The notes under the pieces: model-generated
Told to the model about the DNA's origin: nothing
The model's input: the letters and a program-made list of their open reading frames with translations, nothing else
The model's database searches: none
Position numbers and translations under genes: made by a program
Part shown: in pieces, positions 1 to 8,664 of the stretch
Position numbering within the stretch: the first letter of the stretch is position 1
Layout: every line of letters begins with the position of its first letter
Source of the DNA: Sinomonas mesophila
Lineage (GTDB): Bacteria; Actinomycetota; Actinomycetes; Actinomycetales; Micrococcaceae
Reading direction: 5' to 3'
Assembly (NCBI RefSeq): GCF_001999765.1
Contig: NZ_KV908328.1
Location: 22,780-86,779 of the forward strand
DNA length: 64,000 nt

Positions 1-746
1 TACTTGCGGCCCTGGTTCTTGACGGCCTCGATCGAGGCCGCGGCGGCCACCGGGTCGAGGTAGGTGCCGCCGGGCTTCAGAGGCTGGAAGTCCTCGTCGA
101 GCTCGTAGACGAGGGGGATGCCCGTGGGGATGTTGAGGGCGGCGATCTCGTCGTCGCTGATGCCGTCGAGGTGCTTCACGAGCGCGCGCAGCGAGTTGCC
201 GTGCGCGGTCACGAGGACCGTCTTGCCGGCCCGGAGGTCGTCCTTGATCTCGCTCTCCCAGTACGGCATGAGGCGCTCGAGGACGTCCTTGAGGCACTCG
301 GTCCGCGGGATGTCGTCGCCGAGGTCCGCGTAGCGGGGGTCGCCTGCCTGCGAGAACTCCGAGTCGTCCGCGAGGGCGGGCGGCGGGGTGTCGTAGGAGC
401 GGCGCCACGTCATGAACTGGTCCTCGCCGAACTCGGCGAGGGTCTGGGCCTTGTCCTTGCCCTGCAGCGCGCCGTAGTGGCGCTCGTTGAGCCGCCAGCT
501 GCGCTTGACGTCGATCCAGCCGCGGTCCGCCGCGTCGAGGGCGATATTCGCGGTGTTGATCGCGCGCTTGAGCCGCGAGGTGTGCAGGATGTCCGGGAGG
601 TAGCCCTCCTCGACCAGCAGCTCGCCGCCGCGCTGGGCCTCCTTGCGGCCCTGGTCGTTGAGGTCCACGTCCACCCAGCCGGTGAACAGGTTCTTGGCGT
701 TCCACTCGCTGTGCCCATGGCGCAGGAGGATGAGCGTGTAGGTCAT
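1..746 (-). CDS. gpmA: 2,3-bisphosphoglycerate-dependent phosphoglycerate mutase
   Basis: Interconverts 3- and 2-phosphoglycerate in glycolysis and gluconeogenesis in the cytoplasm. The 248 codons match the usual length of the dPGM family; only the last base of the stop codon lies outside the window. The N-terminal [10 protein letters not shown] motif carries the phospho-accepting His10, and a second active-site histidine is in TAHGNSLR near residue 184. The ATG lies 10 bp after the stop of the methyltransferase gene, so it is probably the last gene of a run starting with the trans-sulfuration enzyme. Identification is secure from motifs and length. Confidence 0.96.
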   Translation of the reverse strand, partial: MTYTLILLRHGHSEWNAKNLFTGWVDVDLNDQGRKEAQRGGELLVEEGYLPDILHTSRLKRAINTANIALDAADRGWIDVKRSWRLNERHYGALQGKDKAQTLAEFGEDQFMTWRRSYDTPPPALADDSEFSQAGDPRYADLGDDIPRTECLKDVLERLMPYWESEIKDDLRAGKTVLVTAHGNSLRALVKHLDGISDDEIAALNIPTGIPLVYELDEDFQPLKPGGTYLDPVAAAASIEAVKNQGRK

Positions 747-756
747 GGGGACCATG

Positions 757-1608
757 CTATCGGCCGCGCGGGCCCGGCCCGTCCTCCATGACGCCGCCCG
801 GCCTCACCGCCTCCCAGGCGACCGTGAGCTCGCCGAGCCGCCACCTCGAGGGGCCGTGCAGCACGGGCCAGCCCGCTGCCTTCGCGGCCCGGCACGTCGC
901 GATCCAGCGCTGCCGGGTGCCGAAGGGCGCGAGCGGGGCGGCGGCCAGCCACGCGGCGTCGAGCGCGGAGAGGAACGCGTGCACGCGCTCCCCGGGGACG
1001 TTGCGGTGGATGAGCGCCTTCGGCAGGCGCTCCGCGATGTCGGACGGGCGCTCGAACGCGCCGAACCGCACGGCGAGGGACAGCGTGAGCGGCCCCCCGG
1101 CGTCGAGCGCGACCCATGCCGCGCGGCGGCCGATCTCGTCGCACGTCCCCTCGACGAAGAGGCCGTGCGGGGCAAGGCGCGAGCACACGAGCTCCCAGAT
1201 GGCCGCCACGTCCGCCTCCTCGTACTGGCGCAGGACGTTGAACGCGCGCACGAGCGCGGGCGGCTCGGCGACGGGCAGCTCGAAGCCGCCGAGCCGGAAG
1301 TCGAGGCCCTCGCGCTCGAGCGGCTTCGCGGCCTCGACCCGGCCGGGCTCGATCTCGACCCCCGTGAGCCGTACATCCGGCCGGAAGGCCCGCAGCCGCG
1401 TGAAGAGTTCGACGGCGGTGGTCGGCGAGGCGCCGTAGCCGAGGTCGACGGCGAGCGGCGCGGGCGCCAGGGCGCGGATCCGCCGCGCGTGGGTGCCGGT
1501 GATCCAGCGGTCGACGCGGCGCATGCGGTTCGGGTTGGTGGTCCCCCTCGTGACGTTGCCGACGACGCCGCGGTGCCCCGGGCGGACGGGGCTCGCCTTC
1601 TGCACCAC
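757..1608 (-). CDS. class I SAM-dependent methyltransferase
   Basis: Protein of 283 residues with a Rossmann-type SAM-binding signature: [11 protein letters not shown] at about residues 54-64 is motif I, and [10 protein letters not shown] about 25 residues later supplies the acidic residue for the SAM ribose. The following FRLGGFELP and [10 protein letters not shown] stretches fit motifs II-III. The substrate cannot be told from sequence. The start is a GTG. It sits between a DUF2516 membrane protein and gpmA in the same direction with short gaps, so co-transcription is likely but gives no functional clue. Confidence 0.75.
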   Translation of the reverse strand: MVQKASPVRPGHRGVVGNVTRGTTNPNRMRRVDRWITGTHARRIRALAPAPLAVDLGYGASPTTAVELFTRLRAFRPDVRLTGVEIEPGRVEAAKPLEREGLDFRLGGFELPVAEPPALVRAFNVLRQYEEADVAAIWELVCSRLAPHGLFVEGTCDEIGRRAAWVALDAGGPLTLSLAVRFGAFERPSDIAERLPKALIHRNVPGERVHAFLSALDAAWLAAAPLAPFGTRQRWIATCRAAKAAGWPVLHGPSRWRLGELTVAWEAVRPGGVMEDGPGPRGR

Positions 1609-1659
1609 GGGCGGCCGCCTAGGGGCGGGGGGAGACGGCTGCGGGCACGGTGCGGGCGG

Positions 1660-1980
1660 TCACCGGGAGGCGACCGCGGGGCGGACGTCCGCGAGGTAGA
1701 CGCCGGCCGCGGTGACGGCGGCGATGTTGAACAGCCCGTAGCCGCCGAAGCTCAGGAGCAGCCCACTGCCAGGGACAAGGAGGCCCAGGAGGGTGACGAG
1801 GCTCGCCCCGCCCGTGAGGCCGAGCCAGAAGCCCTTGGTCCGCTTGCTGTTGGCCTCGAAGGCCGGACCCTTGCGGACCATGCAGTCCACGAAGGCCCAC
1901 ACGGAGATGGCCGCACAGATGAACCCCGTCACGAAGAACGTGGCGATCTGGATGTAGGAGATCAGGATTGCGCCTTCCAC
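1660..1980 (-). CDS. DUF2516 family membrane protein
   Basis: Small integral membrane protein of 106 residues with a GTG start. Three hydrophobic stretches are visible, roughly residues 5-30, 50-70 and 72-97, joined by a short basic loop (RKGPAFEANSKRTKG). This matches the actinobacterial DUF2516 family, whose function is unknown. It is nine bases from the end of the trans-sulfuration gene and 51 bases before the methyltransferase, so it looks like a middle gene of the same transcript. Nothing in it suggests catalysis or transport specificity. Confidence 0.8.
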   Translation of the reverse strand: MEGAILISYIQIATFFVTGFICAAISVWAFVDCMVRKGPAFEANSKRTKGFWLGLTGGASLVTLLGLLVPGSGLLLSFGGYGLFNIAAVTAAGVYLADVRPAVASR

Positions 1981-1989
1981 CCCCCCAGC

Positions 1990-3165
1990 CTACCGTCCGC
2001 CGTCGAGGGCCTGGCGGAGGTCGTCCCACAGGTCGTCGACGTTCTCGATCCCCACGCTCAGCCGCACAAGCCCCTCGGGCACCGTGAGCGGCTCGGCGAG
2101 GTGCCGGCGCCGCCGCTCGATCGTGGACTCGACGCCGCCGAGCGAGGTCGCCGGGAGCCACAGCGCCAGGCGCGCAACGAACGCGTCCGCGGCCTCGGCG
2201 TCGTCGAGCTCGATGCTCACGACCGAGCCGAAGCCGGTGAACTGCTTGGCCGCGCGCTCGTGGCCTGGGTCCGAGGGCAGGCCGGGGTAACGCACGCGCG
2301 CGACGGCGGGGTGCTCCTCGAGCCGTCGGGCCAGCTCGGCGGCGCTCGCCTGCGAGCGTTCGACGCGCAGCGCGAGGGTCCGCAGGCCGCGCAGCCCGAG
2401 CCACGCCTCGACTGGGCCGGCGATCGCCCCGTGGAGCGTGCGGTGGACGTGCATCCGTGTGCGGAGCTGCTCGGTCGCGGCGATGGCCACGCCAAGGAGC
2501 ACGTCCGAATGCCCCGCGAGGTACTTGGTGGCCGAGTGCACGACGACGTCCGCGCCCACGCCGAGCGGCCGCTGCCCGAGCGGGGTGCTGAAGGTGTTGT
2601 CGACGACGACGAGCACGCCGCGCGCGCGGGCCGCCTCGACGAGGGCGGGCAGGTCCGCGACCTCCATCATGGGGTTGGTGGGGCTCTCGACCCAGAGGAG
2701 GTCCGCGCCGTCGAGCGCCGCGACGGTCTGCTCTGTGTCCGCTATGTCCACCTCGATGAGCCGCAGCTCGCCGCGCTCGGCCTTGCTCTGGGCGAGCCCG
2801 AGTGTCCCGGAGTAGGAATGCCGCGGGACGACGAGGACCCCGCCCACCGGCACGAGGGACATCGCCGCGGCGACCGCGCCCATGCCCGAGCTGAAGAGGA
2901 GCGCGGGGAGCGCCGAGCCCTCGAGCTGGCCCACGGCCGCCTCGAACGGCTCCCACGTCGGGTTCGAGAAGCGGCCGTAGCCGCGGGCGCCCCCGCCGAT
3001 GCCGCCGAGGCCCATGAAGGTCGAGGACAGGACGATCTCCGGGTTCACCGGCGCGTCGGGGCCGCGTTCCGGCCGGCCCGCGGCGACCGTGAGAGTCTCC
3101 GGGCTAAGCTGCGCGAGGGCGTCGGCGTCGAGGTGGGGATACGCATAGTCTCGGTCAGCGGTCAT
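1990..3165 (-). CDS. trans-sulfuration family PLP enzyme (cystathionine gamma-synthase-like)
   Basis: PLP-dependent enzyme of the Cys/Met metabolism family, 391 residues, the usual size. Visible landmarks are YGRFSNPT (63-70), SSGMGA (92-97, phosphate-binding loop), the VVDNTFSTP segment holding Asp189 that pairs with the pyridine nitrogen, and HSATKYLAGHSD with Lys214 as Schiff-base lysine. Family members make or cleave cystathionine or homocysteine; sequence alone does not separate the synthase from the lyase, though the gene is in no methionine cluster. It is divergent from tmk across a 143-bp gap and heads a minus-strand run ending in gpmA. Confidence 0.85.
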   Translation of the reverse strand: MTADRDYAYPHLDADALAQLSPETLTVAAGRPERGPDAPVNPEIVLSSTFMGLGGIGGGARGYGRFSNPTWEPFEAAVGQLEGSALPALLFSSGMGAVAAAMSLVPVGGVLVVPRHSYSGTLGLAQSKAERGELRLIEVDIADTEQTVAALDGADLLWVESPTNPMMEVADLPALVEAARARGVLVVVDNTFSTPLGQRPLGVGADVVVHSATKYLAGHSDVLLGVAIAATEQLRTRMHVHRTLHGAIAGPVEAWLGLRGLRTLALRVERSQASAAELARRLEEHPAVARVRYPGLPSDPGHERAAKQFTGFGSVVSIELDDAEAADAFVARLALWLPATSLGGVESTIERRRRHLAEPLTVPEGLVRLSVGIENVDDLWDDLRQALDGGR

Positions 3166-3308
3166 ACGCCCAATCTATGGCACGGACGGGGCTCGCCCCC
3201 GTCCGGCATCGGTCGGCGGCCGGAGCGCGGCCCGGCCGGCATGGACCGACGGCTGTCCACAGGTGGGCCCGCGCACGGCGGGCGTCCAGCTTCCCCCGGT
3301 ACCCTTGA

Positions 3309-4076
3309 ATGGTGACTCCCTCGCACGCTTCCGTGCCCTCCCGCGGCCCGGCCCAGGCTCAGGCCCCCGGGCTCTTCGTCGCGTTCGAGGGCGGCGACGG
3401 CGCGGGGAAGTCCACCCAGGCGCGGCTCCTGGCCGAGTCCTTGCGCGCGGCCGGGCACGAGGTGCTGCTCACGCGCGAGCCGGGCGGGACGGAGATCGGT
3501 GAGAAGCTGCGCGCCCTCGTCCTCGAGCACGGGCACGGCGAGATCGACCCACGCACCGAGGCCCTCATCTTCGCCGCGGCGCGGGCCGCCCACGTCGCCC
3601 AGGCGATCGGCCCCGCCCTCGCGCGCGGCGCCGTCGTCATCACCGACCGCTACATCGGTTCCTCGGTCGTGTACCAGGGCGTCGGGAGGGCCCTCGGGGA
3701 GGACGCCGTCCGCGCGCTCAACGAGTGGGCAACCGACGGCCTGTGGCCCGACCTGACGGTGCTGCTCGACGTCGACGAGGCCGAGGGCCGGGCGCGGCGC
3801 ACCGCCGGCGAGGCGGCCGAGGACCGTCTCGAGTCCGAGCCGGATGCGTTCCACCGGCAGGTGCGCTCGGCGTTCCTCCAACTCGCCGCCGCGCGCCCGG
3901 ACGCCTCCCTCGTCCTCGACGCAGGCCGCGCGCCGGATGACCTGGCCGGCGAGATCGTCTCGGAGGTCGAAGCGCGGCTCCGGGCGCGGCGCGCGGCGAG
4001 CGCGGGCACGGCGGCTCGCCCGGCCGAGGACACAGCCGCCGGGGACCCTGCCGCCGGGAAGCGGGCCCACGCATGA
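3309..4076 (+). CDS. tmk: thymidylate kinase
   Basis: Phosphorylates dTMP to dTDP with ATP for DNA synthesis. The 255-residue protein has the P-loop GDGAGKST at 29-36, the TREPGGT motif of dTMP binding, and DRYIGSS with the conserved Asp-Arg-Tyr in the middle. An N-terminal extension of about 20 residues and an Ala/Arg-rich C-terminal tail of about 25 residues go beyond the roughly 210-residue core. The last four bases overlap the start of holB (ATGA), showing translational coupling of two DNA-replication genes, an arrangement known from many actinobacteria. Confidence 0.95.
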   Translation: MVTPSHASVPSRGPAQAQAPGLFVAFEGGDGAGKSTQARLLAESLRAAGHEVLLTREPGGTEIGEKLRALVLEHGHGEIDPRTEALIFAAARAAHVAQAIGPALARGAVVITDRYIGSSVVYQGVGRALGEDAVRALNEWATDGLWPDLTVLLDVDEAEGRARRTAGEAAEDRLESEPDAFHRQVRSAFLQLAAARPDASLVLDAGRAPDDLAGEIVSEVEARLRARRAASAGTAARPAEDTAAGDPAAGKRAHA

Positions 4077-5215
4077 GCGTGTGGGCCGACCTGCGCGGCC
4101 AGGCGCACGTCGTCGAGCAGCTGCGCCGTGCTGCCGCGGGCGAGGGCCTGACCCACGCGTGGCTCTTCACGGGGCCTCCCGGTTCCGGGCGCTCGACGGC
4201 GGCGAAGGCCTTCGCGGCGGCGCTCAACTGCGAGGTGGACGACGTCCTGGCCCGCGGCTGCGGCGTGTGCGAGGGCTGCCGCGAGGTGCTCGGCGAGACC
4301 CACCCCGACGTCGTCTTCGTGCGCACCGAGAAGGTCACGATCACGATCGACGAGGCCCGCGAGATGGTGGCCAAGGCCGGCGACCGGCCGCAGGCGGGCC
4401 GCTGGCGGATCATCGTCGTCGAGGACGCGGACCGCATGGCCGAGCGCACGACCAACGTGCTGCTCAAGGCCATCGAGGAGCCGACGCCGCGCACGGTCTG
4501 GATGCTGTGCGCTCCCTCCCCCGCGGACGTGCTGGTCACGATCCGCTCGCGCTGTCGCCCCGTGGGGCTCCGCCTCCCGCCCGTGGAGGACGTCGCCGCG
4601 CTGCTCGTCGAGCGCGACGGCGCCGACCCGCACCTCGCGCTCGAGGCCGCCCGCGCGGCACAGAGCCACATCGGGATCGCGCGCCGGCTCGTGCAGGACG
4701 CTGCGGCCCGGGAGCGGCGGAGCGAGACGGTCCGCCTGCCCCTGAGCCTCAAGACCGTCTCCCAGGCGGTGGCGCTCGCCGAGCAGCTGACGAGGATCGC
4801 CACGGACGAGGCCACGTCGTCGAACGAGGAGCGCGGCGCCGCCGAGCGGGCGCGGCTCCTCGCCACGCTCGGCATCCGGGAGGGCGACAAGCTGCCGCCG
4901 TCGCTGCGCGCCCAGGTCCGCCAGCTCGAGGAGGACCAGAAGCGCCGCGCGAAGCGCAGCGTGACGGACTCGCTCGACCGCACGCTCACCGACCTGCTCT
5001 CGTTCTACCGCGATGTCCTCGTCATCCAGCTCGGCAACGGCGTCGAGCTCGTCAACTCAGGGCTCGCGGCGGAGGTGGCCGAGTTCGCCGCCGGCTCGAC
5101 GCCCGAGAAGACCCTGGCCCGCATGGACGCCATCAACCTGACCCGCCAACGCATCACCACCACGAACGTCGCCCCGCTGCTCGCGGTCGAGGCGATGGCC
5201 GTGGGCCTGATCTGA
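4073..5215 (+). CDS. holB: DNA polymerase III subunit delta'
   Basis: Clamp-loader subunit of 380 residues. The N-terminal AAA+ module shows GPPGSGRST at 34-42, followed by a zinc site formed by Cys53, Cys63, Cys66 and Cys69. The P-loop lysine is replaced by arginine; delta' is known not to hydrolyse ATP in model clamp loaders, so this is expected and not a sign of decay. EDADRMAERTTNVLLKAIEE corresponds to the Walker B/sensor region. The start overlaps tmk by four bases, and a peptidase lipoprotein gene follows 12 bp downstream. Confidence 0.94.
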   Translation: MSVWADLRGQAHVVEQLRRAAAGEGLTHAWLFTGPPGSGRSTAAKAFAAALNCEVDDVLARGCGVCEGCREVLGETHPDVVFVRTEKVTITIDEAREMVAKAGDRPQAGRWRIIVVEDADRMAERTTNVLLKAIEEPTPRTVWMLCAPSPADVLVTIRSRCRPVGLRLPPVEDVAALLVERDGADPHLALEAARAAQSHIGIARRLVQDAAARERRSETVRLPLSLKTVSQAVALAEQLTRIATDEATSSNEERGAAERARLLATLGIREGDKLPPSLRAQVRQLEEDQKRRAKRSVTDSLDRTLTDLLSFYRDVLVIQLGNGVELVNSGLAAEVAEFAAGSTPEKTLARMDAINLTRQRITTTNVAPLLAVEAMAVGLI

Positions 5216-5227
5216 GGAGAGACACCC

Positions 5228-6766
5228 GTGACGTTCCCCGCCCCGCTCGCCGCCCGGGCCCGCGCCGCCGTCCTCGTGCTGGTCGCGGCCGCCCTCGCGC
5301 TCACGGGCTGCGTCCCGGTCAGCGCAGGCTCCGGCCAGCCGTCGACGGACCCCGCCGCGACCGAGGGCGCCCCCGCCGGCCTCGGCCGGTTCTACACGCA
5401 GAGCGTGGACTGGGCGCCGTGCGAGGACAACTACGAGTGCGCCACCGTGACCGTGCCTGTGGACTACGACGCCCCGGACGGGGAGACGATCGACCTCGCG
5501 CTGATCCGGCTCACGGGCCGCCACGCGACGTCGAGCCTCGTGGTCAACCCCGGCGGGCCCGGCGCCTCCGGCGTGGACATGGTCAAGGACTCGGTGCAGT
5601 CGATGTTCACCGAGGACCTGCTCAACGCCTACTCGGTGATCGGCTTCGACCCGCGGGGAGTCAAGCGCTCGGCCCCCGTGACGTGCCTCGACGACGCCGG
5701 CCGGGACCGCATGCGCCAGATGACCGTCGACACGGCCACGGATCCCGGGCTCGAGGCGGCGTTCGCGCTCCAGCGCGAGACCATCGACGCGTGCACGGCG
5801 AACACCGGCCCGGTGCTGGCCCACACCGACACGGAGAGTTCGGCCAGGGACCTCGACATCATCCGCGCCGCGGCGACCCGGCAGTCCCAGCTGAACTACC
5901 TGGGGTACTCCTACGGGACCTTCCTCGGCTCGACCTACGCGGGCCTGTTCCCCGACCGCGTGGGCCGCATGGTGTTCGACGGCGCCATGGACCCCTCGCT
6001 CGACAACCACGCGATCACGCGCGGACAGGCCCGCGCCTTCGAGGCCGCGATCCGCAGCTACGTGCGCGCGTGCCTCGGGCAGAACGGCTGCCCGCTCACG
6101 GGCACCGAGGACGACGCCGTCGCCCAGATCCGGGCGCTCCTCGACCGGGTCAAGGCGAGCCCGCTGCCCACGACCGACGGTCGGACCTTGAACTCGATCG
6201 ACTTCGTCAACGGGTTCATCCTGCCCCTCTACAACGACCGGAACTGGCCGGCCCTGAACCAGGCGCTCTCGGGCGCGTTCCGCGGCGACGGCTCGGGCAT
6301 GCTGCGCCTCGCCGACCTCTCGGCGGACCGGAACCCGAACGGGACGTACAGCTCGAACGGCACGAACGCGTTCATGGCCTATAACTGCCTCGACTACCAG
6401 GTCAATGCGGACCCCGCCTCGATGCGCGCCGAGGCCGCCGAGCTCATTCAGGACTCCCCCACGCTCGGCGAGTTTTTTGCGTACGGGCCCGTGAACTGCC
6501 GCGACTGGCCCGCCAAGCCCGTCCGGACTCCTGCCCCTGCGGAGTACTCGGGCAAGAGCCCGATCCTCGTCGTGGGCACGACCGGCGACCCGGCGACGCC
6601 CGTCGAGTGGGCCGGGGCCCTGCGCGGCCAGCTTGGCAACGCCGCGCTCCTGACCTGGACCGGCGAGGGCCACACGGCCTACGGCCGCGGCTCGCAGTGC
6701 GTGGACGACGCCGTCGACGCCTACCTCGTGGACGGCCGGGCCCCGGCGGACGGCGCGCGCTGCTGA
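5228..6766 (+). CDS. alpha/beta-hydrolase lipoprotein, tripeptidyl aminopeptidase type
   Basis: Secreted, probably membrane-anchored serine peptidase of 512 residues. A signal peptide ends in the lipobox LTGC with Cys28 as lipidation site. VVNPGGPGASG at 105-115 forms the oxyanion region and LGYSYGTFLG holds the nucleophile Ser228; a C-terminal TAP-like domain contains DPATPVEWA and GEGHTAYG, supplying the Asp and His of the triad. This is the architecture of Streptomyces tripeptidyl aminopeptidases and SlpD/E. An RBS-like GAGGAGAG lies just upstream of the GTG start. It follows holB in the same direction and may provide amino acids from external peptides. Confidence 0.88.
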   Translation: MTFPAPLAARARAAVLVLVAAALALTGCVPVSAGSGQPSTDPAATEGAPAGLGRFYTQSVDWAPCEDNYECATVTVPVDYDAPDGETIDLALIRLTGRHATSSLVVNPGGPGASGVDMVKDSVQSMFTEDLLNAYSVIGFDPRGVKRSAPVTCLDDAGRDRMRQMTVDTATDPGLEAAFALQRETIDACTANTGPVLAHTDTESSARDLDIIRAAATRQSQLNYLGYSYGTFLGSTYAGLFPDRVGRMVFDGAMDPSLDNHAITRGQARAFEAAIRSYVRACLGQNGCPLTGTEDDAVAQIRALLDRVKASPLPTTDGRTLNSIDFVNGFILPLYNDRNWPALNQALSGAFRGDGSGMLRLADLSADRNPNGTYSSNGTNAFMAYNCLDYQVNADPASMRAEAAELIQDSPTLGEFFAYGPVNCRDWPAKPVRTPAPAEYSGKSPILVVGTTGDPATPVEWAGALRGQLGNAALLTWTGEGHTAYGRGSQCVDDAVDAYLVDGRAPADGARC

Positions 6767-6770
6767 CCTC

Positions 6771-7451
6771 ATGGGATCGGTGCGTCCATTCAAGCACGGC
6801 TACACCAACCACACCGTTGGAGACGGAGCCGTCGTGAAGAAGACCTACGAGGGGCCCGACGCCGAGTTCAGGCTTGATCGCGAGTACAGGCTGCTGAACC
6901 GGCTCGAGGGACAGTTGCCTGTGCCGCCGCTGCGCGGAGTGGATGATGGGACCCTCACGCTCGGCTTCGTGACAGGCGTTCCTGGCCAGGAACTACTCGA
7001 CGACGGTCACGCTGCGGCGGTATTGGAGACGTGCGGAGGGTTGCTGCGCCGCATCCATGCGATCGACCCCAGCGTGCTGTCCTCGGATGCATCAACGGCG
7101 GACAAGGTGCTGGTGCACGGTGATTTCGGCCCCCAGAATGTGCTGCTCGATCCCGATACTTTCCAGGTCACCGCCGTCGTCGATTGGGAGTTTGCCCATC
7201 TCGGGGACCCCGTCGAGGATCTGGCTTGGTGCGAGTGGATCGTACGGATGCACCATCCGGGGCACCAGGAGGCACTCGGCCATTTCTTCCGCGCGTACGG
7301 CGGAGACGTACCGCCCTGGCTGGTCCGCCAAGGGGCCATGCTGACCAGATGCGAGTCCTTATGGCAGTTCTGCAACCGCTGGGAGCCGAACGGTCCAGGC
7401 GCGAAGCAGTGGCGGGAGCGTGCTGCCGCGACAGCCAGCTGGCAGGAGTAG
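6771..7451 (+). CDS. aminoglycoside phosphotransferase-fold kinase
   Basis: Small kinase of the APH/choline-kinase fold, 226 residues. HGDFGPQN (116-123) is the catalytic Brenner loop and VVDWE (137-140 region) is the metal-binding DFG equivalent, here with Glu at the second position. The small N-lobe starts close to the glycine-rich segment, so the protein is short for the family. It begins four bases after the peptidase stop, without a clear ribosome binding site. Its GC content is visibly lower than that of its neighbours (near 60%), suggesting more recent acquisition. The substrate is unknown; resistance should not be assumed. Confidence 0.75.
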   Translation: MGSVRPFKHGYTNHTVGDGAVVKKTYEGPDAEFRLDREYRLLNRLEGQLPVPPLRGVDDGTLTLGFVTGVPGQELLDDGHAAAVLETCGGLLRRIHAIDPSVLSSDASTADKVLVHGDFGPQNVLLDPDTFQVTAVVDWEFAHLGDPVEDLAWCEWIVRMHHPGHQEALGHFFRAYGGDVPPWLVRQGAMLTRCESLWQFCNRWEPNGPGAKQWRERAAATASWQE

Positions 7452-7489
7452 ACCTGCACCATCTGGCTACGCCAGGAGGGAGAGACGCC

Positions 7490-8200
7490 CTAAGCCGCCC
7501 CGCGGGGCCAGAGGAGCCCCGGCAGGTCGGCGATCGAGGGCACGACGGCGGTCGCCCCCGCCGCGGCCAGCTCGCCGCGGGACTGGGCTCCAGTGAGGAC
7601 GCCGACGGCGGCGCCCACGCCCGAGCGCAGGCCGGAGGCGATGTCCGCGGCCGTGTCGCCGACGACGAGGACGTCGCGGACGTCGTCGACGTCGAGCGCG
7701 AGCACCGCCGTGAGGACCATGTCCGGGTAGGGCCGGCCGCGCCCTGCGTCCTCGGAGCACAGGGACAGGTCGGCGAGCCCCATCCAGCCGAGGGCCTCCA
7801 GGATGCTGTTCTGGGTGTGGCGGCCGAAGCCCGTCGCGAGGCACACGCGGACGCCGTTGCCGCGCAGCTCGTGCACGGTCTCCTCCGCCCCGGGCACGGG
7901 CCGGACCGCGCCTTGGGCGATCATCGCGTCGTACGCGGCAGCGAAGGCGCGCGTCGCCGCCCGGGCGGCGTCGGCGTCGCCCGCGAACACCCCGGCGAAC
8001 AGCTCGGAGCGGTCCAGGCCCGCGCTCCGGCGCGACCGGGCGAGGGCCGCGTCGAGCCGGGCGCCGGCGACCCCACACGAGGCGAGGGCGTGCTCGACGG
8101 CCCGCTCGGCCGCGCCGCCGTCCATCACGGTCGTCCCGTTCATGTCCAGCACGGCGAGGCGCGGGGCGAGCGGTCCGGCGGCCGGCGGGTACAGGGTCAC
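7490..8200 (-). CDS. HAD-superfamily hydrolase, phosphonatase-like
   Basis: Protein of 236 residues starting at a GTG with GAGGAC six to seven bases upstream; an in-frame ATG at 8260 lacks such a site. Motif I reads VLDMNGTTV with nucleophile Asp19 and Asn at the +2 position, unlike the DxD of most HAD phosphatases and closer to the DxA of phosphonoacetaldehyde hydrolase. LATGFGRHTQNS is motif II, Lys appears replaced by Arg in the cap/motif III region (AGRGRPYPDM), and VGDTAADI is motif IV. It resembles the phosphonatase-like family of unproven substrate. It is convergent with the phosphotransferase. Confidence 0.8.
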   Translation of the reverse strand: MTLYPPAAGPLAPRLAVLDMNGTTVMDGGAAERAVEHALASCGVAGARLDAALARSRRSAGLDRSELFAGVFAGDADAARAATRAFAAAYDAMIAQGAVRPVPGAEETVHELRGNGVRVCLATGFGRHTQNSILEALGWMGLADLSLCSEDAGRGRPYPDMVLTAVLALDVDDVRDVLVVGDTAADIASGLRSGVGAAVGVLTGAQSRGELAAAGATAVVPSIADLPGLLWPRGAA

Positions 8201-8354
8201 AGTCGTCCTCGATCCTCTTGGTGGCCCCCGTGGACGGGGGTCATCCGAGGATCGCAGCACGTCCCGTCGCGGCGCTGAACGCGCCGCGTACGCGGGGTGA
8301 ACTCGCCCGGTCCGAGACCGCCGTCGTCCTGCGCACGGTCCGGCACCGCCCGTT

Positions 8355-8384
8355 TTGACCGCGGGTGCTGGGCTCGTCTAGAGT
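8355..8384 (+). promoter_or_regulatory. sigma-70-type promoter of tRNA-Thr
   Basis: TTGACC at 8355-8360 and TAGAGT at 8379-8384 with an 18-bp spacer, 38 bp before the tRNA. This is one of the best housekeeping promoters in the window. Confidence 0.75.
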
Positions 8385-8422
8385 AGTCACTCGGTGGATC
8401 CGCCCCGGCGGTTGCTCCGGTT

Positions 8423-8495
8423 GCCTCCTTAGCTCAGCCGGTAGAGCGTCTCACTCGTAATGAGAAGGTCAGCGGTTCGATCCCGCTAGGAGGCT
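8423..8495 (+). tRNA. tRNA-Thr (anticodon CGT)
   Basis: A 73-nt tRNA. Acceptor GCCTCCT pairs with AGGAGGC, the anticodon stem is TCTCA/TGAGA with loop CTCGTAA (anticodon CGT, reading ACG), and the T arm contains GGTTCGATCC. No CCA is encoded. It has its own promoter and is followed nine bases later by a strong hairpin. Confidence 0.96.
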
Positions 8496-8503
8496 CGAGA
8501 GCC

Positions 8504-8541
8504 AGAGAACCCCTTCCCTCGGGAAGGGGTTCTCTGCATTT
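8504..8541 (+). terminator. intrinsic terminator after tRNA-Thr
   Basis: Near-perfect 15-bp inverted repeat: AGAGAACCCCTTCCC, a two-base centre, then GGGAAGGGGTTCTCT, followed by GCATTT. It ends tRNA-Thr transcription before the amylosucrase gene. Confidence 0.85.
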
Positions 8542-8664
8542 CCGGCACGCCCGCAGCCCGCATCGCCAGTCACTCCTGTCACAGTTCCGCTCCCGACGGC
8601 ACGAAAGTAACGTAGGCCACACGGCCTGCCCCGGGCCGATGCAGACCGGCCCAGGAGGAGTCCC

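Noticed and set aside
745-3315. 856-codon plus-strand open frame, and similar long frames opposite cstA (25429-27669) and poxB
   Set aside because: They lie antisense to genes with clear motifs; their translations are Arg/Gly/His-rich shadows typical of high-GC coding strands.
4073-5215. holB as a damaged gene because of Arg in the Walker A motif
   Set aside because: The delta' subunit is known not to need ATPase activity; the zinc cysteines and length are intact.
6771-7451. Aminoglycoside resistance gene
   Set aside because: Only the general kinase fold is visible; no subfamily signature of a resistance enzyme was recognised.
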